Positions 10,796 to 22,247 of a DNA stretch of 64,000 nt are shown in pieces (the stretch's first letter is position 1; every line of letters begins with the position of its first letter). The notes below the pieces were generated by a model. The model worked only from the letters and a program-made list of their open reading frames with translations, was not told the origin of the DNA and did not search any database. A program made the position numbers and the translations under genes. Location of the stretch: the NCBI RefSeq assembly GCF_011075055.1, contig NC_058146.1, forward strand, positions 8,122,001 through 8,186,000. The letters run 5' to 3'. This DNA comes from Mangifera indica. Its lineage: Eukaryota; Streptophyta; Magnoliopsida; Sapindales; Anacardiaceae.

Positions 10796-13714
10796 ATGGT
10801 TGATGCAGTAATTTCATTTGTGGTGAACAAGATTGGGGATTATGTTATTCAGGAAGCTGTGCGATTCCATGGAGTGAAAAAAGAAGTAGAGTTGTTAAAG
10901 AATGAACTGGAATGGATGCAATCTTTCCTCGAGGATGCAGAAAGAAAACAAGTTGATGATGCTGTTATAAGGAAGTGGGTATCTGACATTAGAGATGTCG
11001 CTTATGATATTGAAGATCTCTTGGATACATATGTGCTCAAAATCGAGGAAGAAGAGGCTCCAAATATAGTTCAAATGAAAGAAGAGACTCCTGATACAGT
11101 TCAAATCAATCAATCAGAGATTCCGAAAACAGGAAGGAGAGTTTCTGCTTCCATCAAGAAGTTTTCTTCGATTTTCAAGTGTCAGAAAAAATCCAATCAT
11201 AAGGAGTCTGGTAATCACACAGAGCCCAGTAGTCACACAGAGCCTAGTAGTAATCCAGTGTCTAGTTTTTTCAGCAAAGGAGAAAAGGTTGTTAATCAGC
11301 ACAACATAGGCAAGAAGATCGAGGAGATCAGAGAGAAACTTAGTGATATTTCTCGGAAACGTGAACAATATCGCCTAGAGGATATTGGTAACAAAGGTGA
11401 AGGAAAGGACAATGTTCTTTACAGATTGAAGGAACTGCGAAGAGCCACTTCCTTTGTAGTTGAAGATGGTGTTGTTGGCTTTGAGGATGATGCAGAGAAA
11501 TTGTTGGCTAAACTTGTTGGCGGGGGGCAGCGGAGAGGTGTGATTTCTATTTATGGTATGGGTGGTTTAGGCAAAACAACCCTTGCCAAAAAGCTATACC
11601 ACAATAACATTGTGAAGAATAAGTTTCAAGATCGTGCTTGGGTTTCAGTCTCTCAAGATTACAAAACTGAAGATATTCTTCGAAGGATAATAAAATCTTC
11701 CAACATCGTGCTTGGAAAGGAGGATGAAGAATCTTTAACAAGTAAGAAGAAGATGAGTGCAGAGGAGTGGGAGCGAGTGCAACAGAAGATCAAGGAACGT
11801 CAATTTAAGGAGTTGGAGAAGATGAGTCAAGAAGATTTAGAGCGGTATCTTCAAAAATATTTGAAAGGACGTTCATATTTGCTTGTGATCGATGATGTAT
11901 GGCATAAAGATGCTTGGGAGAGCTTCAAAAGGGCATTTCCAGATGACAACAATGGTAGTAGAGTAGTTATTACCACCCGTAACAGAGAAGTTGCTGAACG
12001 TGCGGACGAAAATGTTTATGTCCACAAGCTTCGATTTCTAAACACAGATGAAAGTTGGAAGCTTTTTTGTTCTAAAGCCTTTCAAAACTCAAATGCAGAT
12101 GAAGGATTAAAAAGGCTGGGGGGAGAAATGGTGGAGAAATGCAGAGGTTTACCACTTGCTATAGTTGTATTGGGAGGACTCTTGTCAACAAAAAAGCCAC
12201 ATGAATGGCGGAGGGTACATCATCACATTTGGCAACATCTAAGGGACGATTCGATTCAGATATCCTTTTTGTTAGCTTTAAGTTTTACTGATTTATCTTC
12301 TGAATTGAAGTTATGTTTTCTCTACTTGAGTCTTTTTCCAGAGGATTTTGAAATCCATGTGGAAAAACTGACAAGATTACTAATAGCAGAGGGTTTCATA
12401 CAAGTAACTGAAGGTCAACTAATGGAAGAAGTGGTTGAGAGTCATTTGCAACAATTGATTGATAGAAGTTTGGTGCAAATAGAAAAAAGATGTTGGGGAC
12501 GGATTGCCACTTGTCGGGTTCATGATCTTTTGCGTGATCTAGCCATTCAGAAAGCAAAGGAATCAAACTTTGCATATTATTATGATGCAACCATACATTC
12601 AAATCCTTCTCCAGCTATATTATCTTGCCGAAGACAAGCTGTTTATTCAGAGGTTGAAAGTCATTTGTGGTTTCAAGACCATAATCAATTGTCACGTTCC
12701 TTTCTCTTCTTTAAACAAAAGTGGGATGAATCACTCAAAGTGACACAACACTTGCCACCCCTCTTCACCAGATTCAGATTGCTCAGAGTGCTCGATGTAG
12801 AGGGCTCTGAGAGTAAGGATGTTGTACGAGAGAGTAAGAAAAGTTTACCTAAAGAGATAGGAAAGTTGATCCACTTAAAATATTTGGGGCTAAGGAATGC
12901 ATATATACATCATTTTCCATCATCCTTTGTCAACTTGAAGAGGTTGCAAACTCTTGACATATATGGCATCGGGTGGATATTTCATGAAGTACCGATTGAG
13001 ATATGTAAGTTGACAGGATTGAAGCATGTAATTGGAAATTTTCATGGATCATTGCCGGTAGACAATTTGAGAAACCTTCAAACTCTCAAGTATATAAATA
13101 TTGAATGTTGGAGTAAAATTAATCCTGACAAGTTGGGTAATCTTCGGGAGCTGCGGATCGAATCTGATTTGCCATTACCAAAGGAGTTTGATTTGACACC
13201 AATAGGCAAGCTGAAAAGCCTTCAAATTTTATCAGTTACCTTGCTTTCGGACCAGTCTTTTGTTTCATTGCAGGCACTTGCTTATTGCACATGTCTTGTA
13301 GATTTGAGATTAAGTGGGAAGATAGAGAAACTACCAAGAAACATGGATGAAATCTTACCAAATCTTGAATGTTTAAAGTTATCAGGTTCAATTCTTAGAG
13401 ATGATCCAATGGCCTTGCTGGAGAAGTTGCCAAACTTAATGATTCTTGTGTTAAACTTCGTTTCCTGTAGTGAGAAAAAAATGATATGCTCAGCAAATGG
13501 TTTTCCTCGTCTTGAAATTTTACGATTTGATTTCTATGAATTGGAGGAGTGGCAAGTACATCAAGATTCAATGCCAATGCTTAGAGGTTTGAAGGTCCCA
13601 AATGCGTCGAAGTTCAAAATTCCTGGAAGACTAAGATCAATCCCGCCTCCAGCTGAATGGGAATGTGAAGACGGCATCATTCCTATCAATAACTCAAGCT
13701 ACTTTCAACCCTGA
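10796..13714 (+). CDS. CC-NBS-LRR (CNL) disease resistance protein, intact, single exon
   Basis: A 972-aa NLR, in the intracellular immune receptor family that detects pathogen effectors. The start is the ATG at 10,796, giving MVDAVISFVV, the usual CNL opening; the frame extends 9 bp further upstream only through a non-ATG codon. Domains in order: a coiled coil (about 1-190) with an EDVID-like IRDVAYDIEDLLDTY; NB-ARC with P-loop GMGGLGKTT (254-262), a kinase-2 segment ending IDDVW (363-369), RNBS-B SRVVITTRN, GLPL (from 451), RNBS-D CFLYLSLFPEDF and VHD of the MHD motif (575-577); then irregular LRRs from about 660 to the end. All NB-ARC motifs look functional. An HTEPSS repeat sits in the CC-NB linker. 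It resembles the RPP8/RPP13/RPM1-like group, but no specific gene is claimed. It lies divergent from the PP2C-like gene 5 kb upstream. Confidence 0.95.
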   Translation: MVDAVISFVVNKIGDYVIQEAVRFHGVKKEVELLKNELEWMQSFLEDAERKQVDDAVIRKWVSDIRDVAYDIEDLLDTYVLKIEEEEAPNIVQMKEETPDTVQINQSEIPKTGRRVSASIKKFSSIFKCQKKSNHKESGNHTEPSSHTEPSSNPVSSFFSKGEKVVNQHNIGKKIEEIREKLSDISRKREQYRLEDIGNKGEGKDNVLYRLKELRRATSFVVEDGVVGFEDDAEKLLAKLVGGGQRRGVISIYGMGGLGKTTLAKKLYHNNIVKNKFQDRAWVSVSQDYKTEDILRRIIKSSNIVLGKEDEESLTSKKKMSAEEWERVQQKIKERQFKELEKMSQEDLERYLQKYLKGRSYLLVIDDVWHKDAWESFKRAFPDDNNGSRVVITTRNREVAERADENVYVHKLRFLNTDESWKLFCSKAFQNSNADEGLKRLGGEMVEKCRGLPLAIVVLGGLLSTKKPHEWRRVHHHIWQHLRDDSIQISFLLALSFTDLSSELKLCFLYLSLFPEDFEIHVEKLTRLLIAEGFIQVTEGQLMEEVVESHLQQLIDRSLVQIEKRCWGRIATCRVHDLLRDLAIQKAKESNFAYYYDATIHSNPSPAILSCRRQAVYSEVESHLWFQDHNQLSRSFLFFKQKWDESLKVTQHLPPLFTRFRLLRVLDVEGSESKDVVRESKKSLPKEIGKLIHLKYLGLRNAYIHHFPSSFVNLKRLQTLDIYGIGWIFHEVPIEICKLTGLKHVIGNFHGSLPVDNLRNLQTLKYINIECWSKINPDKLGNLRELRIESDLPLPKEFDLTPIGKLKSLQILSVTLLSDQSFVSLQALAYCTCLVDLRLSGKIEKLPRNMDEILPNLECLKLSGSILRDDPMALLEKLPNLMILVLNFVSCSEKKMICSANGFPRLEILRFDFYELEEWQVHQDSMPMLRGLKVPNASKFKIPGRLRSIPPPAEWECEDGIIPINNSSYFQP

Positions 13715-16457
13715 TTATTGTGTATGTGCCAATCAATTCTTTCAATTTTCTCTGTTTATGGTTTTTCCTTCCTTTCCTGTTGTAATTCAGTTTATTGTGT
13801 TCTATATGTACTTTTCTTGCGCATCGGTTGGTTTCCCAGTGATGTTATTTTCAATTGTCAGTTTGTATCAAATGCATGCTACTTTTGCAAATGACATGAT
13901 ATGCTATGAACAACTGACAGTAATAGCTTTTACAATGGTGACCATTATATATTTTCTATCCTCTACTAACCAATTCTCGAGCCTTTATGTCCGTTTTGAT
14001 TTCTCTGAATTAGACCCTGCAACTCATTGTATTGTAAGACGACCCCACCACCACACCCACCACCCCCGTATACACTACCTTTTTGATCTTATCTCTTTAT
14101 CGAATCCGTTGTTGAAACCTAATAAAAGTCATTGCGGATGGAGATTCCAAATTTCATCACATAATCACCGCCTTCTCATTGTAGAGTTGCTCCTAGAAAA
14201 TAGGGCAAGTGATTATTTGTAAATCAGTATTCATCCCTTGTGTGATGAAATTTCAGCCAAAGTGATTGTCAAAATCCCTCCATGGTAGTAATCACTCCTT
14301 TTCTACGTGCAGTGTCCTGGAATCTTTTTTGGTAACCAGGATTTATCATCTTTCGTGTCTAAAGTCCATTTTAAATCAAGAATTTGTGTTATAATGACTT
14401 CATCTGACTCGTTAGTTTTTTGTGTAAACAAATTACACTTTGAAAATCGTTAAGAAAGATTTTTTAGGAAATTGTTGAGTCTCAATCACATTTTACCAAG
14501 CCTCAGTAAATGTATCGGAGTAAAGATTAAACTTGCTATGTAATATGTAATAGGATCATTAAAAAGAAAAGCTAAGGGAAATTATGTAAAAAAACATTAA
14601 TAGGTTCACTAAATGATATGGTTATATTAAAATAAAATTAAACCTTCTAAAATTATTAAAAATCAGCATAAAAAAAAACTATTCTCATTAACAATTATGA
14701 AAGTTTATCCATTGATACAAGTTATGGTCTACATACCCATAATTATTATAGGTTGTGCAAATTTTACTTACGAGTGTAGTAACTAGTGTCATCTCACCTA
14801 TCGAAGCCAACTACAACACCAACATGTGGAGCATCAAGTGAATATTATCATTTCGGTTGCAGGCTTGCTCCAAGTGTCAAGAGGCATAATCTATTGATTT
14901 TCATTTTGTACCTCAGGCTTGATAACATAGGTCACTTCCAATGTTAAAGTCAAACGTTGAGCCATTATGAAGTGATAAAAGTCTAAACCTTGGGTTTAGC
15001 AAGCAGGGGTTACTTCACTTGTCAAGGCTAATTGGATGATGAAGATAATTGAGTCGATAGGGTCAACATGAAATGAGATAAACGTTTTATGCTAGAAATG
15101 GTGTCAATGAGTTGCCATTTTGGTCTATGGGTTTAACAATTTGTGTTTCCTAGTCAATCAATTATGGCGTCAATGCATGAGGGTGCTAAGCAAATTGTAT
15201 ATTTGAACAACAAGAGAGATATCCTACTTAGTACCTATCATTGCCTTGAGGAACAATCACAGGTCCATTCGTGTCGCATAACAAATACAACTTTAGGGCT
15301 TATGCTCTAAAGCATCTTCTTGTCATTTTTACTAGTAGCCCTTTGTAGAAGGCAATAGGTTCATAACATTATATGCTTTGGGGAGGATTTGAGATCTCTC
15401 ATTTGGAGGCACTTGGTTGTTGATTATACTCGTGAAAATGAGTGACAATTGTTTGAGAAGTTGAATTATAAGGGTCCTTAGTCCAATATTAGGGTGGAAT
15501 ACTTTATTTTTAGTTGTGTGTTAAGGACTACGTACTAAAAGTTGTCACCATTACAATGTAAGATGTTAGGTCCGGTAGATAAAGTTACACATTCTCGATT
15601 AACATTATGATATAAATTGACACACGCAATAAAATGGTGTACAAAAAGAGAGAGTAAGCTACTCAAGGTCGAATGACCACTTCACTCTAAAAATCAAAAG
15701 TGTATCATAAGGGGACATATTTACATTGGAAGTTGTCTCCCTTTAGCAAGTTAAACTCCATACCTTGAGAGACAACTATACAATGATTTTTAGCCTATTC
15801 ATGGCATGAACCATTTTTAGGTTGCAACAATAATTGTGTGAAGATACAATCATTTAATGTCTTCCTTGTTTCTTTTTTTTGTTGGAAAATTTTGAAAAAT
15901 ATGTTCTGTTTAGGATTAGCAAGTCACAGACTCTATTTATCTTTAGAGAGACATTGAAAAAGCAATATGTCAAAAAATTGACAATATTCAGTATTTTCCC
16001 TTCTTCTAATACTGAACTATTGTTACAACTTCTTATCACCAACTAATGTAGGTAACTTTGAGCCTTATACAAGATAGGCTATGATGGCTAAGGTTAGAAT
16101 TTGTTAAGCAATTCTATCATCCAAGATAGTGAGAATAACATAAAGTCTCTCTTTATGTGTGAATTAGACATATAAAAGTTTTTAATGTGGTTCGACTCAT
16201 TATTCAGAGAGTTTATCCATGGTTATATTATTGACGACTTTGAGAAACTGTTCTGACAGCGTGAATAGACTTTTACAAAAGATGTGTCTTGTGAATGACT
16301 CGATTTTGGAAAATTGTCTGAGGAGGATAATTGGATTTCTCCGAAAGCCACCTCACCTATCTTAGGATCATATTTATCTAATTCGAAATGTTGGATATTA
16401 GCTACATGCTACTACATAATTGATTCGCTATTCCTTTGTCATGCTTAGCCTCTTTGT
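13715..16457. other. NLR 3' flank and unidentified sequence conserved in both copies
   Basis: The first 500 bp or so is probably the NLR 3' UTR and flank; short open frames across the stop codon are incidental. The rest, to 16,457, is kept in copy 2 (30,316-33,078) with a few percent divergence but shows no recognisable gene. TTTAATGTGGTTCGACTCAT near 16,180 resembles sequence common in plant LTRs, so part may be an old LTR element. Confidence 0.5.
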
Positions 16458-16555
16458 TAAGCTATGATGGCAAGAAAAGTACATATAGAACACAATAAAC
16501 TGAATTACAACAGGAAAGGAAGGAAAAACCATAAACAGAGAAAATTGATTGGCAT

Positions 16556-16884
16556 TAATGTTGACAGCCTCCCCAAAAATACCTCATCAATCACTATACT
16601 TTTCCCATCTAAAAATTATATTTTAATGGCTTTCTCCACCCTTGTAGGCACTAGTCCTATTATTTCAACAACACCGCATGCAATAAAGGAGTGGGTAGTT
16701 CTTGAATCAATCAGAACATAAAGGGTAGTACAGTGAACTATTATCTAACTCGTACGTATTGATGGGTTGGCCTTGGCATTAGTATCTCAAACTGTCTGTG
16801 CCTGATGAACAAGGGTAACCCTATAATCTCTTTCAAAGTGACCCAATCGACTGTACTCGAAGCAAGCATTATAGCCCATTAAGG
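16556..16884 (-). pseudogene. Ty3/gypsy gag zinc-knuckle and protease fragment
   Basis: On the minus strand this reads first as a degenerate zinc knuckle, then as an aspartic protease in which the expected DSGATHSFI reads DSRTTHSFI. The same segment, slightly diverged, is at 34,693-35,020, where more of the element survives. Here it lies 0.1 kb past the end of the duplicated unit, in the other copy 1.6 kb past it. One copy has therefore suffered a deletion or the other an insertion. Confidence 0.75.
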
Positions 16885-17345
16885 CTATAATGTGAGATTA
16901 AGTCTTGAGGTGATTTAAAACAGGAAAAAAGATAATTTATTTAATTCGTTCCCTTTATTGAGTGTTTTTATCACTCACTTCCTTTTCTTTCATGATTGTA
17001 AGTATAAGTGATTAAGGTAACTGCAAAGTAGGGTCAGGTAAGAGAAGATAGATCTAGGCTAGAGCAAATTATCTCTAGTTTATATTAAATGTGTACAATT
17101 GTATGTTATTGTTGACTTTTGGCCTTATTTAGATGGTTGTATAGTTGTATATAATTGTTTCATGTTTTTAGATGCTTTTAGATGAGTTTTCTTATGTGAT
17201 ATATACATTTTTTGTTCACTTCAGTTTTCTTAGAATAATTTCTAAATATTTTTAGTAATGAGTTCATTTGAAAGTATTTTTTATTTTTAAAAATAGAAGC
17301 TCTGAATATTAGTTCCTAACATTTCTCCTTTGGAGAGTAGTACTT
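16885..17345. other. Unique spacer between the duplicated units
   Basis: No gene is recognised. It is AT-rich, with TTGTTTCATG and TTTTTAGATG-type runs. It ends directly at the inverted NLR 3' fragment. Confidence 0.4.
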
Positions 17346-17462
17346 CTAAGGAGAGATGTTACAGATGCCATCTTCACACTCCCAATTAGTAAGGGATGGG
17401 ATTGATCTCAATTTTTTTGGAATTTTGAACTTCAACATATTTGGGATCTTTAAACTTCTAAG
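17346..17462 (-). pseudogene. 3' end fragment of a third, divergent CNL gene, inverted
   Basis: On the minus strand this encodes LRSLKIPNMLKFKIPKKLRS followed by IPSLTNWECEDG and a stop. It matches the C-terminus of the intact NLR (LRGLKVPNASKFKIPGRLRS, then a segment with WECEDG). Roughly a third of the residues differ, far more than between the two tandem copies, so it is an older paralogue. Upstream coding sequence stops abruptly at 17,462/17,463, where the copia stub of unit 2 begins. Confidence 0.8.
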
Positions 17463-17690
17463 CAGTTGCAGGACAAGAGGTTGAGTGGTTAAGAAATTTA
17501 TTAATGGATATGGAGTTATGGCCACAACCAATGCCAACAATCTCTTTGCATTATGATGGTCAAACAACTATATCTAAAGCCTTTGGGAAAGTTTATCCTA
17601 AAAAATCTAGGCATATTGCTTTGAGACATGAGTACATAAGACAATTGATTTCATATGGTGTTATTACAGTTGTTTATGTAAAGTCTAGTA
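17463..17690 (+). pseudogene. Ty1/copia RNase H remnant (copy 2)
   Basis: This is the counterpart of about 605-832, with the same MDMELWPQPMP and HEYIRQLISYGVITVVY segments. It is cut at AAGTCTAGTA and continues directly in the sequence found at 1,279 in copy 1, so the last part of RNase H and about 440 bp are missing. Confidence 0.85.
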
Positions 17691-17872
17691 TAGATTTTGA
17701 TACCGTAAAATCTTAGTTTAAAGCAAATGTTAAGCTACTATAGATTTTGTCAAAAATCTTGAAGTATTAACACTAATAGAAAGTTTAACTGTAAAAGACT
17801 TTCTGTATGCATGAATCTATATGTGTTAATATTGGTTAACAAATAAAACCTAAGTGGCGGATTGTTAATAGG

Positions 17873-18428
17873 TTGTACTTAGTTTGGATAAATTTTGGAA
17901 GGAAATTTAAGAAGCTATGAATATATATATATGGTCTAGTAATAACTGTTGACATTTGACATGATCTTACAAAAATAGAGATGACTTTTGCTTTGAAAAG
18001 TTACATTGTTTTAACATAACTTTTGCTTTGAAAAGTTATTACTAATTATAACTTTTACTTTGTATATATCTAGTAATAACTTTTGCTTTGAAAAAATGGA
18101 AATGTCTAAAAGTTGTGATCATTCAAGATTGGATAGGTCTAATAAAAAAGTTATGTCATTTTAAAGCATAACTTTTGGTTAACAAATCATAACTTTTGGT
18201 TAACAAATCATGACTTTTGGTGACAATAGACATGTTATTTCAGGTCTACCTTGAATTAGATTTTTTCATTATTTCAATTTCTTCATATAATCCTACTTTC
18301 TCTTTAGTTTAATATCATTACATCAAAATTGTTCATTCTTGTGTTTTGGGGAGAGTATTTGATAGTGTTGACTATTATTCTAGGAGTTTTGTTGTATCTT
18401 GAAGGTGATTTACCATATATCTACAACA
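17873..18428 (+). mobile_element. Probable copia LTR (copy 2) with amplified internal motif
   Basis: It begins TGTTAATAGG after the AAGTGGCGGAT purine run and ends near ACAACA, as in copy 1. It is about 100 bp longer because a motif close to AACTTTTGCTTTGAAAAG is repeated between about 17,980 and 18,100, and the AACTTTTGGTTAACAAATCA segment is duplicated near 18,170-18,210. The ends are not certain. Confidence 0.5.
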
Positions 18429-20390
18429 CCATATAACTAATAGAGACAAATATCACCTTAAAGAAAGTGATTTACATCCTTTAAAGTCTTTCAATGTTTC
18501 TTTGTTCAAACAAATTTCTTTAGCAAGTTGTGCTTGAAGTCCTATTTCGTACTTTGGTTTTTACTATCAAATTTTAGTTTTTCATTAGTTTAATCAGTAA
18601 AGATGCAAAACATAGTCTACATCTCACTTTTTCGGAAAGCAAAAAAACATTGAATGCGTATAAATAAATTGCAAGAGTCTACACTACAAAACAACTACTA
18701 GTAATGAATTATGAATACAAATCCATAAAAACGTAACTAAATTATTAAAAAATTATGGTATAGTTTGGTTTATAAAACAATTTAGCTTGAGTTAATAAAT
18801 TTTAAGAAAAATAGTTTATTGTTTGGGTTACAATTTAGACAATTTTTAAACTAAACTAAACTATAAACCATATTTTATTAAAATACATATATATAAAATT
18901 ATGTTTGATACAATATTTCAATAAGTATTTAGATGTACCAATTTTTTTCAAATTTATTTTCTCATTTTCTTTACATGTTTGTTGTATAATAATGTATACG
19001 CATTTCATATTTATTTTTCATATTATAGAAAACTATAATTTATTAAAGACCATATTTAGAAGTGAATAATTTTTAATAGATTTAAATTGTAATCCTAATT
19101 AGATTAAACCGTATTTTTTAGTTTAATTTGACTTAGTTTAGTTAGAATTTTTTTAAACCTTTTTTTAAGTAGAGTTTGAAAATTTTCTAAGCTACGTTAA
19201 ATTAGACCTTGTATACCCCTAACAAAATGAAAGCTTACCTTTTGAACAGTGGAGCCTTTAAAAGAAAACCATAGACAAAAATGAAAGCTTACACTGGATG
19301 TTAAGTGATGCGATGCAAATAAGGGAGGAGAGATTTTGGCTTTGGAGGAAAAATTTGGGTGTTTTGTTTGATGTAATTTTAATATTATGATAATCAATTG
19401 AAAATATAAAAGGCATTTTCGAATTTAGGCTTTAGCATCAATGGCAATGTTTTTTAAATTTTTTTTCTTAAATTCAATTAAAAAAAAGGCAAACATTCTA
19501 AATGACCCTTTAATACATTTTTAATAATTAAAATGTGTAAAATATGTATTTAATATATTTTGAGTTAAAAATTATCAAATAATTTGTTTAAAACAAAATA
19601 ATACGCCGAACCAAATAATTCATGTTTTTTCTAATTAGGGGTCGTCAGGCCTTTCAAGACCATACTGGCTATTTCAATGATATTTTTAAAACTAAATTAG
19701 ATATCAATATAATTAGATGGATAGTGTGATTCAACAAATAGTTGTACCGATAAAATTATTTCAATATTATATAAAATAATTTTGTATAATTAATCATAAG
19801 AATTTAATAAAACCATATATATACAATTTTGAGTATTTAATTAAGTATACAAATTATATAAATAATTTTGAATTAAAAATAAAATAATAATTAATCATAT
19901 AATATAAATATATACTAAAAAATATATACATATGACATTGTCTTGGCAGTACACTTCAAATCCCAACGATACCACGGGCCTATGAAAAAAATAATTGGGT
20001 GGTGTCGATCAAGTCCAGTATGGGCTTTGAATCCATGTATTTCAGGCCTATGTGTTTGAAATTTTAAACAGAGAACCAGACATTTGTATGGCTTACTGAA
20101 AATAAGAAAAGAAACCTAACACTTTTTTTAATTTTTTTAATGAGAAATCTGACCCGAGTCGGATCACTCCTTCAGCATTGAATCAAGTACACCAAATAAA
20201 TTAAACTTTAAATCTAATGACTGACCTGACAATCACTAAATCAAATAAATCAGAAATTTAATTATGATATATTGTCAGAAGAGACTTCTACTCATATTTT
20301 CTTATACATAGAGTCTATTTTTGGCTAATCAAGCTATCCTTAGGGTAAAAACCTGGCATCTGTATCAATCTCTTACAAAATGATTGAGTT
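18429..20390. other. AT-rich intergenic sequence, no gene seen
   Basis: This is the counterpart of 1,900-3,903, with several percent divergence and small indels by eye. It carries another copy of the dispersed AT-rich repeat at about 19,770-19,950. Confidence 0.5.
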
Positions 20391-22247
20391 TTAAGGACCG
20401 ACAGTGTCTAAAAACCCTCGAATCAACAAATCTGGCAAAGAGATTGTCTTCCCCATCAACTGATGATCTATAAAGATGACAATCACACTAATATCATCAT
20501 GAAAATGCCTCCTAATTCCCTTATCAATCGGCTGCAATTGTTTGTAAGTCATCTCCCTTTTCTTTGCTGCTAGTGTCAAAGCTGTTTTAAGGAGTCTCCT
20601 AGCAATCCCCTAATATTTAAGGAAAGAATGTAGAAATTTAATGAATGGACCGATTATAAAGGTGAAATATCAAGTTGATTGCAGATGCATTAGAAGATGC
20701 ATACATTTCGTGGGTTTTTATGAACGACATCAGCTGCCTCCTGATTTGACAAGTGCTCCCATAGCCCATCAGATGCAAATATTATAAATTTGTCATTGGG
20801 TTGCAAAACCCGAGTGTAAATGGATGGCTCAGCTGTCAGCACAGGCCTACGGATTGATATATGGGCAAATCTTTTAGGTGCAGAAAACTCTGGTCGCTTC
20901 AAGTATGCATCATCAATAGATCTAGACGTCTGTATCAATGCATAGCATTCAAACCAATATGTACAAGAACTATATACAACTTAATACAAGAAACAAACCT
21001 GAATTATGCCCTTGATACGCCATATACCGTGCTTCAAAATTACAATATCTTTATCATCTGGATGCATTGATTTGAGTTCTTCTCTGACTTCCTTCACTTT
21101 TGCATTATGTTCTCTTGTTAATTGCTCAGCAACTATCTCATTTGATCCACCTAAAGAACCAATTACAGCTATTGAATCACCCAAATTGGCTACATATAAT
21201 ATCCCGCTCCAAATAACTCCAACTAGGCAACAGGACCCTGTCTGCACAATTGATGGATTTACTCTCTGTGTCCTGCGCACGAGACTAAGAAATCCATCCT
21301 CAGTTGCAGAAATAGCACTTCTAAGTATATCCTCAGAGAAAGCTCCATTTTCTTGGGCAAGCCCTGGGGAATGACACACAAGATAATACCACTACTTTAG
21401 CGACCACATAAATACACCAAAGAAGGCACTGGAAGATGAATGGTGATCTCACAAAAGCAGCCAATGCAACACAGAGTACTCAATATGAAGTAAGAACACA
21501 ATCTAGTTTGTTTGAATTAGCATGAAAATCCTCCTTGTTCCAGGTGTTTCAGGTGGTGAACACACTGGAAACACTAAGAAATATACACTAAAAACAAGAA
21601 GATCTATTTCTATTAAGTAGTATCTCCATATCTGTGTGACATCATACCAAGCATACACCAAGCAACAAGATTGAAGACAAAACATACAACACCACCATCA
21701 AAAGATCCATTCAGTTACTATCAGTCTGCCTCTAAACATGTAGTTCACAGTGCAACCACAAAGAAAACCCAAACAAAAACCACATTCAAGTTAAAAATTT
21801 GACCACAAACTAGCTCGAAAAACATATTTAATGAAGAAAAAAGGAAAAAAAAAAGCACTAACTCGTCAAATGAAGAAACAGATTGTCACAAATGAAACAA
21901 GCGGCCTCAGGTGAGCTATGGCCATCATAGACTCCAACAAAGGTGGCATCCGGTCTTATCTTCACCTGGCAGTAATCCTCCATGACAATATTGGCTTGTA
22001 CCTGAGCGCAGGATAAGTCACCATAGCAGTGTTTCTCCAAATCTCGGCTCCAGATCAGTGAGTCTCGAGTAAAATGATTGTTACCCAGGGCAAATTCCTT
22101 GACTTTTCTCCACAAGCCAGGGCTGTTCCACATGTTGATTTGTAACAAAATTCTTCGGGCTAAAGCGAATGATTGGTAAGCTTCTCTGCGAGAAATGGAA
22201 GTACTACGCAGCATAATGATAATTTCAAATGACAAATATCTCCCCAT
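20391..22247 (-). CDS. PP2C-family protein phosphatase-like gene, four exons, eroded motifs (copy 2)
   Basis: Exons in gene order: 22247-21863, 21363-20999, 20929-20705 and 20609-20391, total 1,194 bp, about 397 aa, with GT-AG borders and compatible phases throughout. It is the tandem duplicate of 3,904-5,747, but its motif damage differs. DGHGG reads DGHSS, GDSRAV reads GDSIAV with the Asp kept, and the conserved RSIGD reads [19 protein letters not shown] and FHDDISV are intact. Copy 2 therefore keeps the His and the GDS Asp lost in copy 1 but loses other conserved positions. Known metal ligands are present, yet the glycines that shape the active site are not. Activity is doubtful; expression is unknown. 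Confidence 0.8.

Larger units (their letters stand above)
603..16457 (+). repeat. Tandem segmental duplication, unit copy 1
   Basis: This unit is collinear with 17,463-33,078 in direct orientation. Offsets between matching points run from about 16,420 to 16,934 because of copy-specific insertions and deletions. Matching landmarks are the copia RNase H stub, the LTR, the PP2C-like exons (3,904 with 20,391), the orphan promoter (8,012 with 24,946) and the NLR start (10,796 with 27,730). The match ends at GCCTCTTTGTT near 16,457. By eye, similarity varies from several percent divergence in the LTR region to no visible difference at 7,997-9,780. A gypsy fragment follows each copy (16,556 and 34,693), so the original unit may have reached further right. 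Confidence 0.95.

Noticed and set aside
13665..14222. 185-aa open frame overlapping the NLR stop codon, also present in copy 2 (30,266-30,799)
   Set aside because: It is out of frame with the NLR, composed of 3' UTR-like sequence, and its two copies differ by frameshifts.
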